In this document: piece after piece, positions 33,628-42,589 of the stretch | Numbering within the stretch: the stretch's first letter is position 1 | Layout of the letters: each line of letters starts with the position of its first letter | Assembly (NCBI GenBank): GCA_964347475.1 | Contig: CAYFYY010000010.1 | Location: 1-64,000, forward strand | DNA from: GCA-020356105 sp964347475 | Lineage (GTDB): Bacteria; Pseudomonadota; Alphaproteobacteria; UBA8366; JADFVY01 | Direction of reading: 5' to 3' | Length of the DNA: 64,000 nucleotides | The notes under the pieces: model-generated | The model's input: the letters and a program-made list of their open reading frames with translations, nothing else | The model's database searches: none | What the model was told of the DNA's origin: nothing | Translations under genes and position numbers: made by a program

Positions 33628-35205
33628 ATGCCGAAAGTTCTGATATCGGACGATCTGAGCGACCGCGCGGCCCAGATCTTCCGGGAACGCGGTATCGAGG
33701 TCGATGTCGAAACGGGGCTGGGCGAGGACGAGCTGGCCGGGCGAGTCGACGGGTATGACGGGCTCGCCGTACGGTCCGCGACCCGGGTCACGGCGCGGAT
33801 CCTGGAGGCAGCCAAGAACCTGAAGGTCGTCGGACGGGCCGGGATCGGCGTCGACAACATCGACGTCGACGCCGCCACCCAGCAGGGCATCGTGGTGATG
33901 AACACGCCGTTCGGCAATTCCATCACCACGGCCGAACACGCCATCGCGCTGATGCTTGCGCTGGCGCGCGACCTGCCGGCCGCCAACGCTTCGACCCAGG
34001 CCGGCAAGTGGGAGAAGAAGCGGTTCCTGGGGATCGAGATCACGGGCAAGACACTGGGTCTGGTCGGCGCCGGCAATATCGGGTCGGTCGTTGCCAACCG
34101 GGCGCAGGGCCTGAAGATGCGGGTCGTCGCCTACGACCCCTTCCTGTCTGCGGAGCGCGCCCGCGACCTCGGGATCGAGAAAGTCGAGCTCGACGAGCTC
34201 TTCAAGCGCGCCGACTTCATAACCCTGCATGTCCCGCTGACCGACCAGACCCGCGGCCTGATCGACAAGAAGGCGTTCGCGAAGATGAAGCCGGGGGTAC
34301 GGCTCATCAATTGTGCGCGTGGCGGCATCGTGGTCGAGAAGGACCTGCTGCAGGCCCTCGAATCAGGGCGGGTCGCCGGGGCGGCGCTCGACGTCTTCGA
34401 GGTCGAGCCGGCCACCGACAACCCCCTGTTCGGCCGCGACGATGTGATCGCGACGCCGCATCTCGGAGCGGCCACCACCGAAGCGCAGGAAAAGGTTGCC
34501 GCGCAGATCGCCGAGCAGATGTCCGACTACCTGCTCACCGGGGCCGTCATCAACGCGCTCAACATGCCGGCGGTGACTGCGGAGGAGGCGCCGAAGCTGC
34601 GACCCTACATGGCGCTCGCCGAGCTGCTCGGCAGTTTCGCCGGCCAGCTCACCGAAACCGGGCTCAAGGCCTTCCGGGTGGAGTTCGAGGGTCATGTCGC
34701 AGCGCTCAACACCAAGCCGATCATGGCGGCGGCGTTGACCGGGCTGCTCCGGCCGCTGCTCGATTTCGTCAATATGGTCAGCGCGCCGGTCATCGCGCGT
34801 GAGCGCGATATCCGCTGCACCGAGGTGCGGCGGGACGAGCCGGTCGACTACGAAACCCTGGTCCGCATCACGGTGACCACCGAGCGCATGTCGCGCTCGG
34901 TCGCCGGCACGTTGTTCGGCGGCACCCGGCCGCGGATCGTCGAGATCAAGGGCATCCCGATCGAAGCCGAGATCGGGCCGCACATGCTTTACATCACCAA
35001 CCGCGATAAGCCCGGAGTGATCGGCGATCTCGGCCGCACGCTGGGTGAGGCGCGGGTCAATATCGCGACCTTCCATCTCGGTCGCGCCGAACAGGGCGGC
35101 GATGCCATTGCGCTGCTGCAGGTCGACCAGCCGGTCGGCCGCGAGCTCCTCGACAAATTGTCGGCCCTGCCCAACGTTATCCAGGCGAAGGCACTGGAAT
35201 TCTGA
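33628..35205 (+). CDS. serA: D-3-phosphoglycerate dehydrogenase
   Basis: This 525-residue first enzyme of serine synthesis oxidises 3-phosphoglycerate with NAD+. It has a substrate domain, a nucleotide fold (GKTLGLVGAGNIGSVVANRA near 150), the catalytic region NCARGGIVVEKDLLQAL and HLGAATTEAQEKVAAQ (catalytic His), an intervening domain, and a C-terminal ACT domain (NRDKPGVIGDLGRTLGEARVNIA) for feedback control by serine. Start 33628 (MPKVLISDDL) matches the usual 525-residue length; the ATG at 33613 would add five residues. It is coupled to serC. Confidence 0.97.
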   Translation: MPKVLISDDLSDRAAQIFRERGIEVDVETGLGEDELAGRVDGYDGLAVRSATRVTARILEAAKNLKVVGRAGIGVDNIDVDAATQQGIVVMNTPFGNSITTAEHAIALMLALARDLPAANASTQAGKWEKKRFLGIEITGKTLGLVGAGNIGSVVANRAQGLKMRVVAYDPFLSAERARDLGIEKVELDELFKRADFITLHVPLTDQTRGLIDKKAFAKMKPGVRLINCARGGIVVEKDLLQALESGRVAGAALDVFEVEPATDNPLFGRDDVIATPHLGAATTEAQEKVAAQIAEQMSDYLLTGAVINALNMPAVTAEEAPKLRPYMALAELLGSFAGQLTETGLKAFRVEFEGHVAALNTKPIMAAALTGLLRPLLDFVNMVSAPVIARERDIRCTEVRRDEPVDYETLVRITVTTERMSRSVAGTLFGGTRPRIVEIKGIPIEAEIGPHMLYITNRDKPGVIGDLGRTLGEARVNIATFHLGRAEQGGDAIALLQVDQPVGRELLDKLSALPNVIQAKALEF

Positions 35206-35229
35206 AGCCATCGGAGGCAGAGTCCGGAC

Positions 35230-36240
35230 ATGCGCCTGCACGGCTTCGTTGTCATCCTTGTCATCGCCTTGATGCCGTCGGTTGCGCCGCAGGCTGCGGG
35301 TGTCGGACCGCAGCCCTTGGCGGTCGGGCATGTGCCGGGGCTGCATGACATCCTGCTCCGCGACGGCGCCGTACTCGTGCGGGCCGCGGCCGGGAACTAT
35401 GAGGTCGTCACGCTGCCGGAGGGCAAGCTCGGGCTGGCTCCGGTGGCACCGGCCGAGAAAACGCCGATTCCAGCCGATATCATCCCGCATGCGGCGATCG
35501 TGCCGGGCGCGCTCGACATCAAGGCGGCGTGGCTTGCCGGCCCGACCGCGCGTTACGCTCACGGGGTGCTCGGCGATTCGATCGAAGCGGCCGCGCTGAA
35601 GGTCGAGACCGGGGCCGGCAAGATCCTGACCTACCGGCTGCCGGATGATTCGGTGTTCGAGGACCTGACGCCGCGGCTGGCCGACCTCGAGGGCGACGGG
35701 CGCGACGAAGTCGTCGTCGTGCGCAGCTCCGCCGGCAGCGGCGCCGCCGTGGTCGTGTTCGGCATCCGCGATGATGCGCTGGTCCTGGTCGCCGAATCCC
35801 CGGCGATCGGGCTGTCGAACCGCTGGCTGAACCCGGTCGGGGCCGGCGATTTCGACGGCGATGGCCGCAAGGAGATCGCGGTCGTCCAGACGCCGCATAT
35901 CGGCGGCGTGCTCATCCTGTACCGGGTCGAAGAGCCGCGACTGATCGAGATCGCACGAGAACCGGGCTACTCGACGCACGCGATCGGCTCGACGGTGCTG
36001 GGCATGGCGGCCGTGCTCGATGTCGATGGCGACGGGGTGGACGACATCCTGCTGCCCGACCAGGCGCGCAACCGGCTGTTCGGGATCGGCTATGCTGGCG
36101 GGGTCTTCCGCGTTCACTGGACCATTGCCAACAAGGGTCGGATCAGCACCTCGATCGTGATCGCGGATGTGGACGGCACTGGCGCGGCGGACGTGCTGTA
36201 CGGGCTCGACGACGGCTCGGTCTGGATGCTGCCGCGCTGA
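35230..36240 (+). CDS. Exported FG-GAP/VCBS repeat protein
   Basis: This 336-residue protein has a signal peptide (hydrophobic residues 5-20, cut near PQAAG) and at least three FG-GAP/VCBS-type calcium-binding blades with D-x-D-G-D-G motifs: DLEGDGRDEVVVV, DFDGDGRKEIAVV, DVDGDGVDDILLP, plus a degenerate DVDGTGAADVLYG. This predicts a small periplasmic or surface beta-propeller. It starts 24 bp after serA and ends 97 bp before hisZ, all on the plus strand. Function unknown; FG-GAP propellers commonly mediate protein or carbohydrate binding. Confidence 0.8.
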   Translation: MRLHGFVVILVIALMPSVAPQAAGVGPQPLAVGHVPGLHDILLRDGAVLVRAAAGNYEVVTLPEGKLGLAPVAPAEKTPIPADIIPHAAIVPGALDIKAAWLAGPTARYAHGVLGDSIEAAALKVETGAGKILTYRLPDDSVFEDLTPRLADLEGDGRDEVVVVRSSAGSGAAVVVFGIRDDALVLVAESPAIGLSNRWLNPVGAGDFDGDGRKEIAVVQTPHIGGVLILYRVEEPRLIEIAREPGYSTHAIGSTVLGMAAVLDVDGDGVDDILLPDQARNRLFGIGYAGGVFRVHWTIANKGRISTSIVIADVDGTGAADVLYGLDDGSVWMLPR

Positions 36241-36337
36241 TTGGCGCGGCACGGCATCCCTTGCCCCGGCCGGTCAAAAGCTGTATTCCACGGCGGGTTT
36301 TGCTGCTGAAACGCGACGGATCGACCGTACTCCTGAC

Positions 36338-37489
36338 ATGAACGACGCCGCAAACAAGGCGCTGCTGCCCACCGGGTTGCGCGACGTACTGCCGCCGGAC
36401 GCCGAGCACGAAGCGGCGGTGGCGCAGCGACTCGTCGCCACCTTCGCGACACGCGGCTATCAGCGCGTCGATCCGCCGCTCGTCGAGTTCGAGGAGTCGT
36501 TGCTCGACGGCGCCGGACAGGCGATGTCGACGGCGACCTTCCGGCTCATGGATCCGGTCAGCCAGCGCATGATGGGCGTCCGAGCCGACATGACGATCCA
36601 GGTGGCGCGCATCGCCGCGACCCGGTTGGCACAGGCGCCGCGGCCCTTGCGCCTCGCCTATGCCGGCAACGTGCTGCGGGTCAAGGGCTCGCAGCTGCGG
36701 CCGGAGCGGCAGTTCATCCAGGCCGGGGTCGAAATCATCGGGTCCGAGTCAGCCTGCGCGGATGCCGAGATCATCCTTCTTGCCGTCGAGGCGCTGGGCG
36801 AGGCCGGCGTCGACAAGCTGTCGGTCGACGTCAATATGCCGACCCTGGTGCCGGCGCTGTGCCGGGCCGTCGGCCTCGAAGGTAAGGCTGAGGTCGATCT
36901 GCGCGCCGCCCTGGACCGCAAGGACGCGGCCGCCGTCGCCGCGGCGGGGGGCAAGGCGGCCGATCTGTTCGGCGCTCTGTTGCGCGCGTCCGGCCCGGCC
37001 GACGCGGCACTGAAGGCGCTGGCGGCACTCGACCTGCCGGAAGAGTGCGTCGCGGAACGGCGGCGCCTCGAAGACGTCGTCGCCATCCTGAACGAGGCGA
37101 TGCCGGCGCTGACTCTCACCGTCGATGCCGTCGAGTACCGCGGCTTCGAATACCAGACCGGCCTCAGCTTCACCGTCTTCGCGCGCGGCGTGCGCGGCGA
37201 GATGGGTCGCGGCGGCCGCTATCATGTCTCGCAGAACGGCGAGCCGGCGACCGGCTTCTCGCTGTTCCTGGACAGCGTGCTGCGGGCCCTGCCACGACCG
37301 GGCAACGGCGAGCGCCTGTACCTGCCGTACGGCACCACGCCGGCGCAGGGCCAGTCGCTGCGCGACGACGGCTGGATCACGATCGCCGGCCTCGAGCCCG
37401 AGGGCGATCCTGCGGCCGAAGCGCTGCGCCTGGGCTGCACGCACATCCTGCGCGACGGTACCGCCGTTGCGTTGAACGGCGCCTCCTGA
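36338..37489 (+). CDS. hisZ: ATP phosphoribosyltransferase regulatory subunit
   Basis: This 383-residue paralogue of histidyl-tRNA synthetase lacks the anticodon-binding function. It activates the short-form HisG in the first step of histidine synthesis. Visible are LLPTGLRDVLPPDAEHE at the N terminus, FEESLLDGAG, MMGVRADMTIQVARIAATRL (motif 2 region), VRGEMGRGGRYHV near 290 and a short C-terminal domain. Start 36338 (MNDAANKALLP) is the family N terminus; the frame upstream to 36167 is an overlap with the FG-GAP gene. hisZ directly before purA is a common alphaproteobacterial arrangement. hisG is not in this window. Confidence 0.93.
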   Translation: MNDAANKALLPTGLRDVLPPDAEHEAAVAQRLVATFATRGYQRVDPPLVEFEESLLDGAGQAMSTATFRLMDPVSQRMMGVRADMTIQVARIAATRLAQAPRPLRLAYAGNVLRVKGSQLRPERQFIQAGVEIIGSESACADAEIILLAVEALGEAGVDKLSVDVNMPTLVPALCRAVGLEGKAEVDLRAALDRKDAAAVAAAGGKAADLFGALLRASGPADAALKALAALDLPEECVAERRRLEDVVAILNEAMPALTLTVDAVEYRGFEYQTGLSFTVFARGVRGEMGRGGRYHVSQNGEPATGFSLFLDSVLRALPRPGNGERLYLPYGTTPAQGQSLRDDGWITIAGLEPEGDPAAEALRLGCTHILRDGTAVALNGAS

Positions 37490-37514
37490 ACATCAATGCA
37501 AGGTCACTGAATCC

Positions 37515-38807
37515 ATGAGCAATGTGGTGGTCGTCGGCTCGCAGTGGGGCGATGAGGGCAAGGGCAAGATCGTCGACTGGCTCAGCGAGCGGGCCGAGAT
37601 CGTGGTGCGGTTCCAGGGTGGCCACAACGCCGGCCACACGCTGGTCATCGACGGGACGACCTACAAGCTGAGCCTGCTGCCGTCCGGCATCGTGCGCCCC
37701 GGCAAGCTGTCGATCATCGGCAACGGCGTCGTCGTCGACCCCTGGGCGCTGCTCGACGAGATCGAAAACATCCGCGGGCAGGGCGTGGAGGTCTCGCCCG
37801 AGCGGCTCAAGCTTGCCGGCAACGCGCCCCTCATTCTGCCGCTGCACCGCGAGCTCGACCAGGCGCGCGAGGCGGCCAGCGGCAGGGGCAAGATCGGCAC
37901 CACCGGCCGCGGCATCGGTCCGGCCTACGAGGACAAGGTGGCGCGGCGCGCGATCCGGGTCTGCGACCTCGCCGACCGCAAGGCGCTGGAAGCCAAGGTC
38001 GACCGCCTGCTCTCGCACCACAACGTCCTGCAGCGCGGCATGGGGCTGGACGAGATCGACCGCAAGAAGCTGCTGGACCAGTTATTGGAGCTGGCGCCGC
38101 GCCTGCTGCCCTACGCTGCCAGCGTCTGGAAGGAGCTGGACGAGGCGCACAAGGCCGGCCGCCGGATCCTGTTCGAGGGCGCGCAAGGGTTCCTCCTGGA
38201 TATCGATCACGGGACCTATCCGTTCGTAACCTCGTCGAACACGGTTTCGGGTGCAGCGGCCGCGGGGTCGGGTATGGGGCCGAACCGGCTGGGCTATGTG
38301 CTGGGCATCACCAAGGCCTATACGACGCGGGTCGGCGAGGGCCCGTTCCCGACCGAGCTCGACGACGAGGTCGGCCAGAGGCTGGGCGAGCGCGGGCGGG
38401 AGTTCGGCACGGTGACCGGCCGCAAGCGCCGCTGCGGCTGGTTCGATGCGGTGCTGGTGCGCCAGGCCATCAAGATCGGCGGCATCGACGGTATCGCGCT
38501 GACCAAGCTCGACGTGCTCGACGGGCTCAAGGAGCTGAAGGTCTGCGTCGGCTATCGCATCGGCGGCCAGGAATACGACCATTACCCGTCCTCGATGGCC
38601 GGCCAGGCGGCGGCGGAGCCGGTCTACGAGTCGATCGGCGGCTGGCAGGAAAGCACGGAAGGCGCCCGGAGCTGGGCCGACCTGCCGGCCACCGCGGTGA
38701 AATACATCCGCCGCATCGAGGAGCTGATCGAGGCGCCGGTCACGCTGCTGTCGACCAGTCCCGAGCGCGAGGATACGATCCTGGTCAAGGATCCGTTCGC
38801 GGGATGA
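37515..38807 (+). CDS. purA: Adenylosuccinate synthetase
   Basis: This 430-residue enzyme catalyses the GTP-dependent joining of IMP and aspartate, the committed step to AMP. Hallmarks are VVVGSQWGDEGKGKIVDWL at residues 4-22 (GTP/P-loop with catalytic Asp13), GGHNAGHTLVIDG (catalytic His), GTTGRGIGPAYEDK, SSNTVSGAAAAGSGMGP, and GRKRRCGWFDAVLVRQA. Length is normal. It lies 25 bp after hisZ and the stop overlaps an upstream ATG of the next small gene. Confidence 0.98.
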   Translation: MSNVVVVGSQWGDEGKGKIVDWLSERAEIVVRFQGGHNAGHTLVIDGTTYKLSLLPSGIVRPGKLSIIGNGVVVDPWALLDEIENIRGQGVEVSPERLKLAGNAPLILPLHRELDQAREAASGRGKIGTTGRGIGPAYEDKVARRAIRVCDLADRKALEAKVDRLLSHHNVLQRGMGLDEIDRKKLLDQLLELAPRLLPYAASVWKELDEAHKAGRRILFEGAQGFLLDIDHGTYPFVTSSNTVSGAAAAGSGMGPNRLGYVLGITKAYTTRVGEGPFPTELDDEVGQRLGERGREFGTVTGRKRRCGWFDAVLVRQAIKIGGIDGIALTKLDVLDGLKELKVCVGYRIGGQEYDHYPSSMAGQAAAEPVYESIGGWQESTEGARSWADLPATAVKYIRRIEELIEAPVTLLSTSPEREDTILVKDPFAG

Positions 38808-38830
38808 AAGCAGACAATAAGGTAAGTTGC

Positions 38831-39208
38831 ATGCCGCGCATCCTGACGATCACGGTCGAGGATGGCTCGATTCGCGCGGAGCTGTTCGACACGGAAACCG
38901 ACGATGCGATCTACGAGACCGCGCCGTTTTCCTCGGAGGCGCAGCTCTGGGGCGAGCAGGTCTATTTCCACACGCCGCTGTCGCTGCCGCGCGAATCCCA
39001 TGCCCGCGACGTCGTCGAGCTGGGCGAACTGGCTTTCTGGACCGAAGGCAATTCGATCGCCATCGGCTTCGGCCCCACGCCGATATCCGTTGGCACTGAA
39101 ATCCGGCTGGCCTCGCCCTGCAATGTCTGGGGGCGCGCCTTGGACGACGTCAAGGCGCTGATCAATGTCGGCTCCGGCGCGATGATCCACGTCACCCGCG
39201 AGGACTAA
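38831..39208 (+). CDS. Cyclophilin-like fold protein (TM1367 type)
   Basis: This 125-residue protein matches the cyclophilin-like family typified by Thermotoga TM1367: WGEQVYFHTPLSLP, DVVELGELAFWTEGNSIAIGFGPTPIS and ASPCNVWGRALDDVKAL follow that family closely. The fold is that of a cyclophilin barrel, but prolyl isomerase residues are not evident and the biochemical role of the family is not established. Start 38831 (MPRILTITVED) has AAGG 8 bases upstream. An in-frame ATG at 38804 overlaps the purA stop and would add nine residues, so coupling to purA is also possible. Confidence 0.82.
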   Translation: MPRILTITVEDGSIRAELFDTETDDAIYETAPFSSEAQLWGEQVYFHTPLSLPRESHARDVVELGELAFWTEGNSIAIGFGPTPISVGTEIRLASPCNVWGRALDDVKALINVGSGAMIHVTRED

Positions 39209-39399
39209 GGCGGACGATCCCCCGTTGCCCGGAGGCGCCATCTTTATAACCGGGGCCCGCTGGTATTGTTGTGGCGGCAGGAACTGCGACGCAAGACCGG
39301 GTAAGACCGCAAAGACGGGCTATGCCCGAAATGTGTGATAATCTGGCATGACTGCCACCGGTAAGCTGTCTGGCATCCGTTGGAAGGCGTTTGTGGAGA

Positions 39400-40089
39400 A
39401 TGCCTGAATTCGAATTCAGCGACGGAATCGATCTGGAGCGGGACTTGAATGACGAGTATCTGCTTCGACTCTGTGCGCGCGGAACCGTGCGGACCCTGGA
39501 ATGTAACGAACATCTCTATTACCAGGGCGATGACGCGGACCATGTCTATGTCCTTAAGACCGGGGCCGTCAAAGCCACCTGTTCGGATGAAAACGGCCAC
39601 GAAACGCTCTTGAAAATCCACGGACCGGGCGACTTGCTGGGGCTGTCGGCCCTCAGGCCCAAGGCGGTGCGCGACGCCAACGCCATTGCACTTGAACCTG
39701 CCGAGGCGGCCGCGTTCAGTAAGGACGAGTTCTTCGAATACATCAGATCGGATGGAGAGCTTGGCGTGCTGCTGGTGCGTGTCCTTTTGAAGCGCCAGCA
39801 GCAATTGCATGCTCGCGTAAGCGAGTTTTCGGGCCATCATGTGGACCAGAGGCTGGCCAGAGCGATATTGCAGCTGAATGCAGAGGCGGCGACGCGGGCG
39901 CCTGCTGGCGCCACTCCTGACCTGCCGATTACCCATGAGGAACTCGCCACGCTGGTGTTGTCGCGGCGACAGTACGTAACGGCTATCCTGCGGGACTTTG
40001 TTTCCCAAGGGTTGATTGAGAACCGCCGGCGCTGCGTTCGCGTAATCGATTCCGACGGCCTGCGCCGAATTGTCTTCGGCGGCCACTAA
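39400..40089 (+). CDS. Crp/Fnr-family transcription regulator
   Basis: This 229-residue regulator has a cyclic-nucleotide-binding-type beta barrel (residues ~15-130, with YYQGDDADHVYVLKTGAVKAT and HGPGDLLGLSAL), a dimer helix (GVLLVRVLLKRQQQLHARVSEF) and a C-terminal winged helix (THEELATLVLSRRQYVTAILRDF recognition helix, then QGLIE). No N-terminal Fe-S cysteine cluster is seen, so it is Crp-like rather than oxygen-sensing Fnr. ATG 39400 is chosen; an in-frame TTG at 39391 is possible. It heads the catabolic module, and a perfect TGTCA-N6-TGACA palindrome lies 67 bp after its stop. Confidence 0.87.
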   Translation: MPEFEFSDGIDLERDLNDEYLLRLCARGTVRTLECNEHLYYQGDDADHVYVLKTGAVKATCSDENGHETLLKIHGPGDLLGLSALRPKAVRDANAIALEPAEAAAFSKDEFFEYIRSDGELGVLLVRVLLKRQQQLHARVSEFSGHHVDQRLARAILQLNAEAATRAPAGATPDLPITHEELATLVLSRRQYVTAILRDFVSQGLIENRRRCVRVIDSDGLRRIVFGGH

Positions 40090-40155
40090 CTTGCACCGCT
40101 GTTCCGCACGGGCGTGTGCACCGGGGCCGGGCGTGTCACAACAGATAATTCTCCA

Positions 40156-40175
40156 AATGTCAAAAATCTGACATT
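40156..40175. promoter_or_regulatory. Crp/Fnr-type operator AATGTCA-N6-TGACATT
   Basis: Perfect 7-base arms (40156-40162 and 40169-40175) around AAAATC. The geometry, two TGTCA half-sites with a 6-base centre, is that of Crp/Fnr-family sites (TGTGA-N6-TCACA). It lies 102 bp before the SDR start and just after the regulator gene, which is its natural binding partner. A weaker TGTGATAATCTGGCAT stretch at 39333-39348 precedes the regulator itself. Confidence 0.6.
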
Positions 40176-40276
40176 CAAGATCATGCAGCAGTCTGTAGGC
40201 TGGTGGCGTTGAATGGATGCGAACACTGTCATCTGCCTGTCGTTGGGCAACGCTGTGAGACTTGGAGATGCGTCGC

Positions 40277-41059
40277 ATGAAATTGCAGGACAAAGTCACG
40301 ATCGTAACCGGCGGCGGCCAAGGGATTGGCGAGGCGATTTGTCGGGGGTTCGCTAATGAATCCGCGACCGTGGTAATCGCAGACAAGGACAACGTGACCG
40401 CCGGGAATCTGGCTGGCGCGATCCGCGAGACGGGCGGCATGGCGCAGTCTATCGAGGTCGACGTTGCCGATCCGGAGGCTGTCGCCAACATGGTCGATAC
40501 CGTTATTCGAGACCATGGCCGGATCGACGTCTTGGTCAACAACGCCGGCGCGCGCACCATCAAGGGGTTTCTGCAACATACGCTGGACGACTGGAACAGG
40601 ATGATCGACATCAACCTTACCGGTCCGTTCCTTTGCAGCCGTGCGGTGGTTCCGCACATGCTGGAAACTGGTGGCGGCAGGATTATCAACATCGCTTCCA
40701 TCGCCAGCTTTATGGGGCGTCCGAACCGTTGCGCCTATGTCGCCGCCAAGTCGGGCCTGTTGGGGCTCACCCGGGCGATGGCCGCAGACCTGGCCGGCAA
40801 GGGCATACGGGTCAACGCGATCGTTCCGGGAATGATCGCTTCACCGTTCAACCAGGCATTCGCAGAAGCGTCAGACACGGGGCCTGCCTGGGCCACAGAA
40901 AATCTGGTCGGTCGATGGGGCGAGCCGCAAGACCTGGCAGGTGCTGCGGTATTCCTCGCGTCGGCGGATTCGGATTTCATATCGGGAGCCGAAATCAAGG
41001 TCGACGGCGGCTGGCTTGCGGCCAGATCGCGATCTGGCGAGGTGCCCATGTGGGATTAG
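40277..41059 (+). CDS. Short-chain dehydrogenase/reductase
   Basis: This 260-residue classical SDR has TGGGQGIGEAI near residue 12 (nucleotide loop), NNAG near 90, catalytic S141-region IASIASFMGRPNR, and Y154-x3-K158 in YVAAKSG. D36-D38 in VIADKDN after the second strand favours NAD(H). Start 40277 (MKLQDKVTIV) has GGAG at 40264-40267, 9 bases upstream; ATG 40268 and TTG 40262 are weaker. It is the first enzyme gene of the module controlled by the Crp-like regulator, probably oxidising an alcohol that the aldehyde dehydrogenase then handles; substrate unknown. Confidence 0.9.
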   Translation: MKLQDKVTIVTGGGQGIGEAICRGFANESATVVIADKDNVTAGNLAGAIRETGGMAQSIEVDVADPEAVANMVDTVIRDHGRIDVLVNNAGARTIKGFLQHTLDDWNRMIDINLTGPFLCSRAVVPHMLETGGGRIINIASIASFMGRPNRCAYVAAKSGLLGLTRAMAADLAGKGIRVNAIVPGMIASPFNQAFAEASDTGPAWATENLVGRWGEPQDLAGAAVFLASADSDFISGAEIKVDGGWLAARSRSGEVPMWD

Positions 41060-41177
41060 GGGGTATGTGCCTGTGCTGGCGAAGACCCGTGCCCCCCGAA
41101 TGATCAATCCGCTAGCGAAAGTCGACTGAGCTGCGGATTTTCTCGGTCGATGGATATGATAACAGGGAGGAGATACC

Positions 41178-42410
41178 ATGATTAAACAGTTCGTAAGTGA
41201 GAAGGTGTCACGACGCGATCTGCTGCAGATCGCGAGTCGTTATGGTCTTACATCGACACTTCTGGGTGGTGCAGCGCTTACCGGGGCGATAACCGCGCCT
41301 CGTTTGGCCGCGGCTGCAAATTCGACTTACAACAAGCGCTTCAAGATGCAGCCCAAGCACACGCTGAAATTCGGCGCCTCGGGGTTCAATGAACGCAATC
41401 TTCTTATCGAGCGGGCCGGTTGCCTTGAGTTCGTCCGCGATATCGAAGAGCGCACCGACGGCGCCATCAGGATCGAGTTCATCGGTTCCAATCAGATCTG
41501 CGGCCAGCTCAACTGCGTGAAGAAGACGCAGCAGGGTATCGTCGATATTTTCGCGGCGTCGACCCAGAATACCGCTGGCGGAGCGCCATACTACAACGTT
41601 CTCGATTACGCCTACATGTTCCCGACCCGTGCGTCGGAATACTATTTTCTGTACCACCCGGCGAGCGAAAAGTTACTCCGCGAACCGCTGCGCAAGCAGC
41701 ACAAGCTGCAATTCCTGTTTTCTGTCTGCCAACTTCGCGGCATCCAGCTTGGCCTGAAGTGGAAAGACCGGCCGGATGTAACAAAGATCGAAGAGTTGTT
41801 CGGCACCAAGAACCGCGTTACCGGCACGCAGCTTGGCCGCATCGCGATGGAACTGCTGCATCTGAACCCGGTGCCCATCGCATGGGAGGAAACGCTCGAT
41901 GGCCTGAAGCAGGGGCTGATCGACGGCGCGGAAACCTGGTCGTCGGCGGTCGCCTACGCCAACATGTCGCCCGTCGTTTCGCAGGTCGTCGACCTGCGGT
42001 TCTTCTCGGGCTTCGAGCACACGGCAATGAGCGAACCAGTATTCGACAAATTGGGCAGCGACCTTCAGGACGATGTCATGGAATCGGCCTACTTTACGCA
42101 GGCGCTGATCCAAGGGGCGCACGAGGCCGCGTTGGTCAATACGGTCGGTCATTCCATACCGCAACTGCCGAATACGATTTTTGTGAAGAACGGCACGCGT
42201 TTCGTGCCACTGTCGGACGAAGAACGTGCCAAGGCAGCCAAAATGTGCGCGCCGGAGTTCGTCCCCGAGCCTTGGGAGCAATGGCGCGAGCGGATCAACG
42301 GCTGGGCCGGCGGTATCGACACCTATAGCGAAATCCACAGTATCGCCCGGGAAATCCCGGCCGACACGCTGGTCGAGAACGTGGAGCCACGCCGCTGGTG
42401 GAAAGCCTGA
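41178..42410 (+). CDS. TRAP transporter substrate-binding protein, DctP family
   Basis: This 410-residue protein has a Tat-type signal (S11-R-R-D-L-L followed by a hydrophobic stretch and cut near AAAANS). The DctP/TAXI-like fold shows KFGASGFNERNLLIE, a helix-strand core, ALDGLKQGLIDGAETW-like region (ETLDGLKQGLIDGAETWSSA) and FFSGFEHTAMSEPVFD. GGGAGGAGATACC is an excellent ribosome site. It would capture an organic acid in the periplasm. No DctQ or DctM membrane gene is adjacent or elsewhere in the window, which is unusual: it must share a permease encoded elsewhere, or act as a sensor. Confidence 0.86.
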   Translation: MIKQFVSEKVSRRDLLQIASRYGLTSTLLGGAALTGAITAPRLAAAANSTYNKRFKMQPKHTLKFGASGFNERNLLIERAGCLEFVRDIEERTDGAIRIEFIGSNQICGQLNCVKKTQQGIVDIFAASTQNTAGGAPYYNVLDYAYMFPTRASEYYFLYHPASEKLLREPLRKQHKLQFLFSVCQLRGIQLGLKWKDRPDVTKIEELFGTKNRVTGTQLGRIAMELLHLNPVPIAWEETLDGLKQGLIDGAETWSSAVAYANMSPVVSQVVDLRFFSGFEHTAMSEPVFDKLGSDLQDDVMESAYFTQALIQGAHEAALVNTVGHSIPQLPNTIFVKNGTRFVPLSDEERAKAAKMCAPEFVPEPWEQWRERINGWAGGIDTYSEIHSIAREIPADTLVENVEPRRWWKA

Positions 42411-42589
42411 TAACCCTGTCCGCCGGACGAGGTTCTGCGTAGAGAATCGCGTCGGTTGCGTTTGGCCTGCCTACCGGGATTGCGCGGAGCGATTTCCGTG
42501 CAACCCCTTGTTCGGGGCGGCCCGGCTGCCGGAGTGCGGTCGGGCTGCCGGGGCGTATATCTGGCTAAGATTTGGGGAAGGCAACGATA

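Noticed and set aside
34363..36252. 629-residue minus-strand frame across serA and the FG-GAP gene
   Set aside because: It is antisense to serA, whose domains are complete, and has biased Arg/Asp/His-rich composition without motifs.
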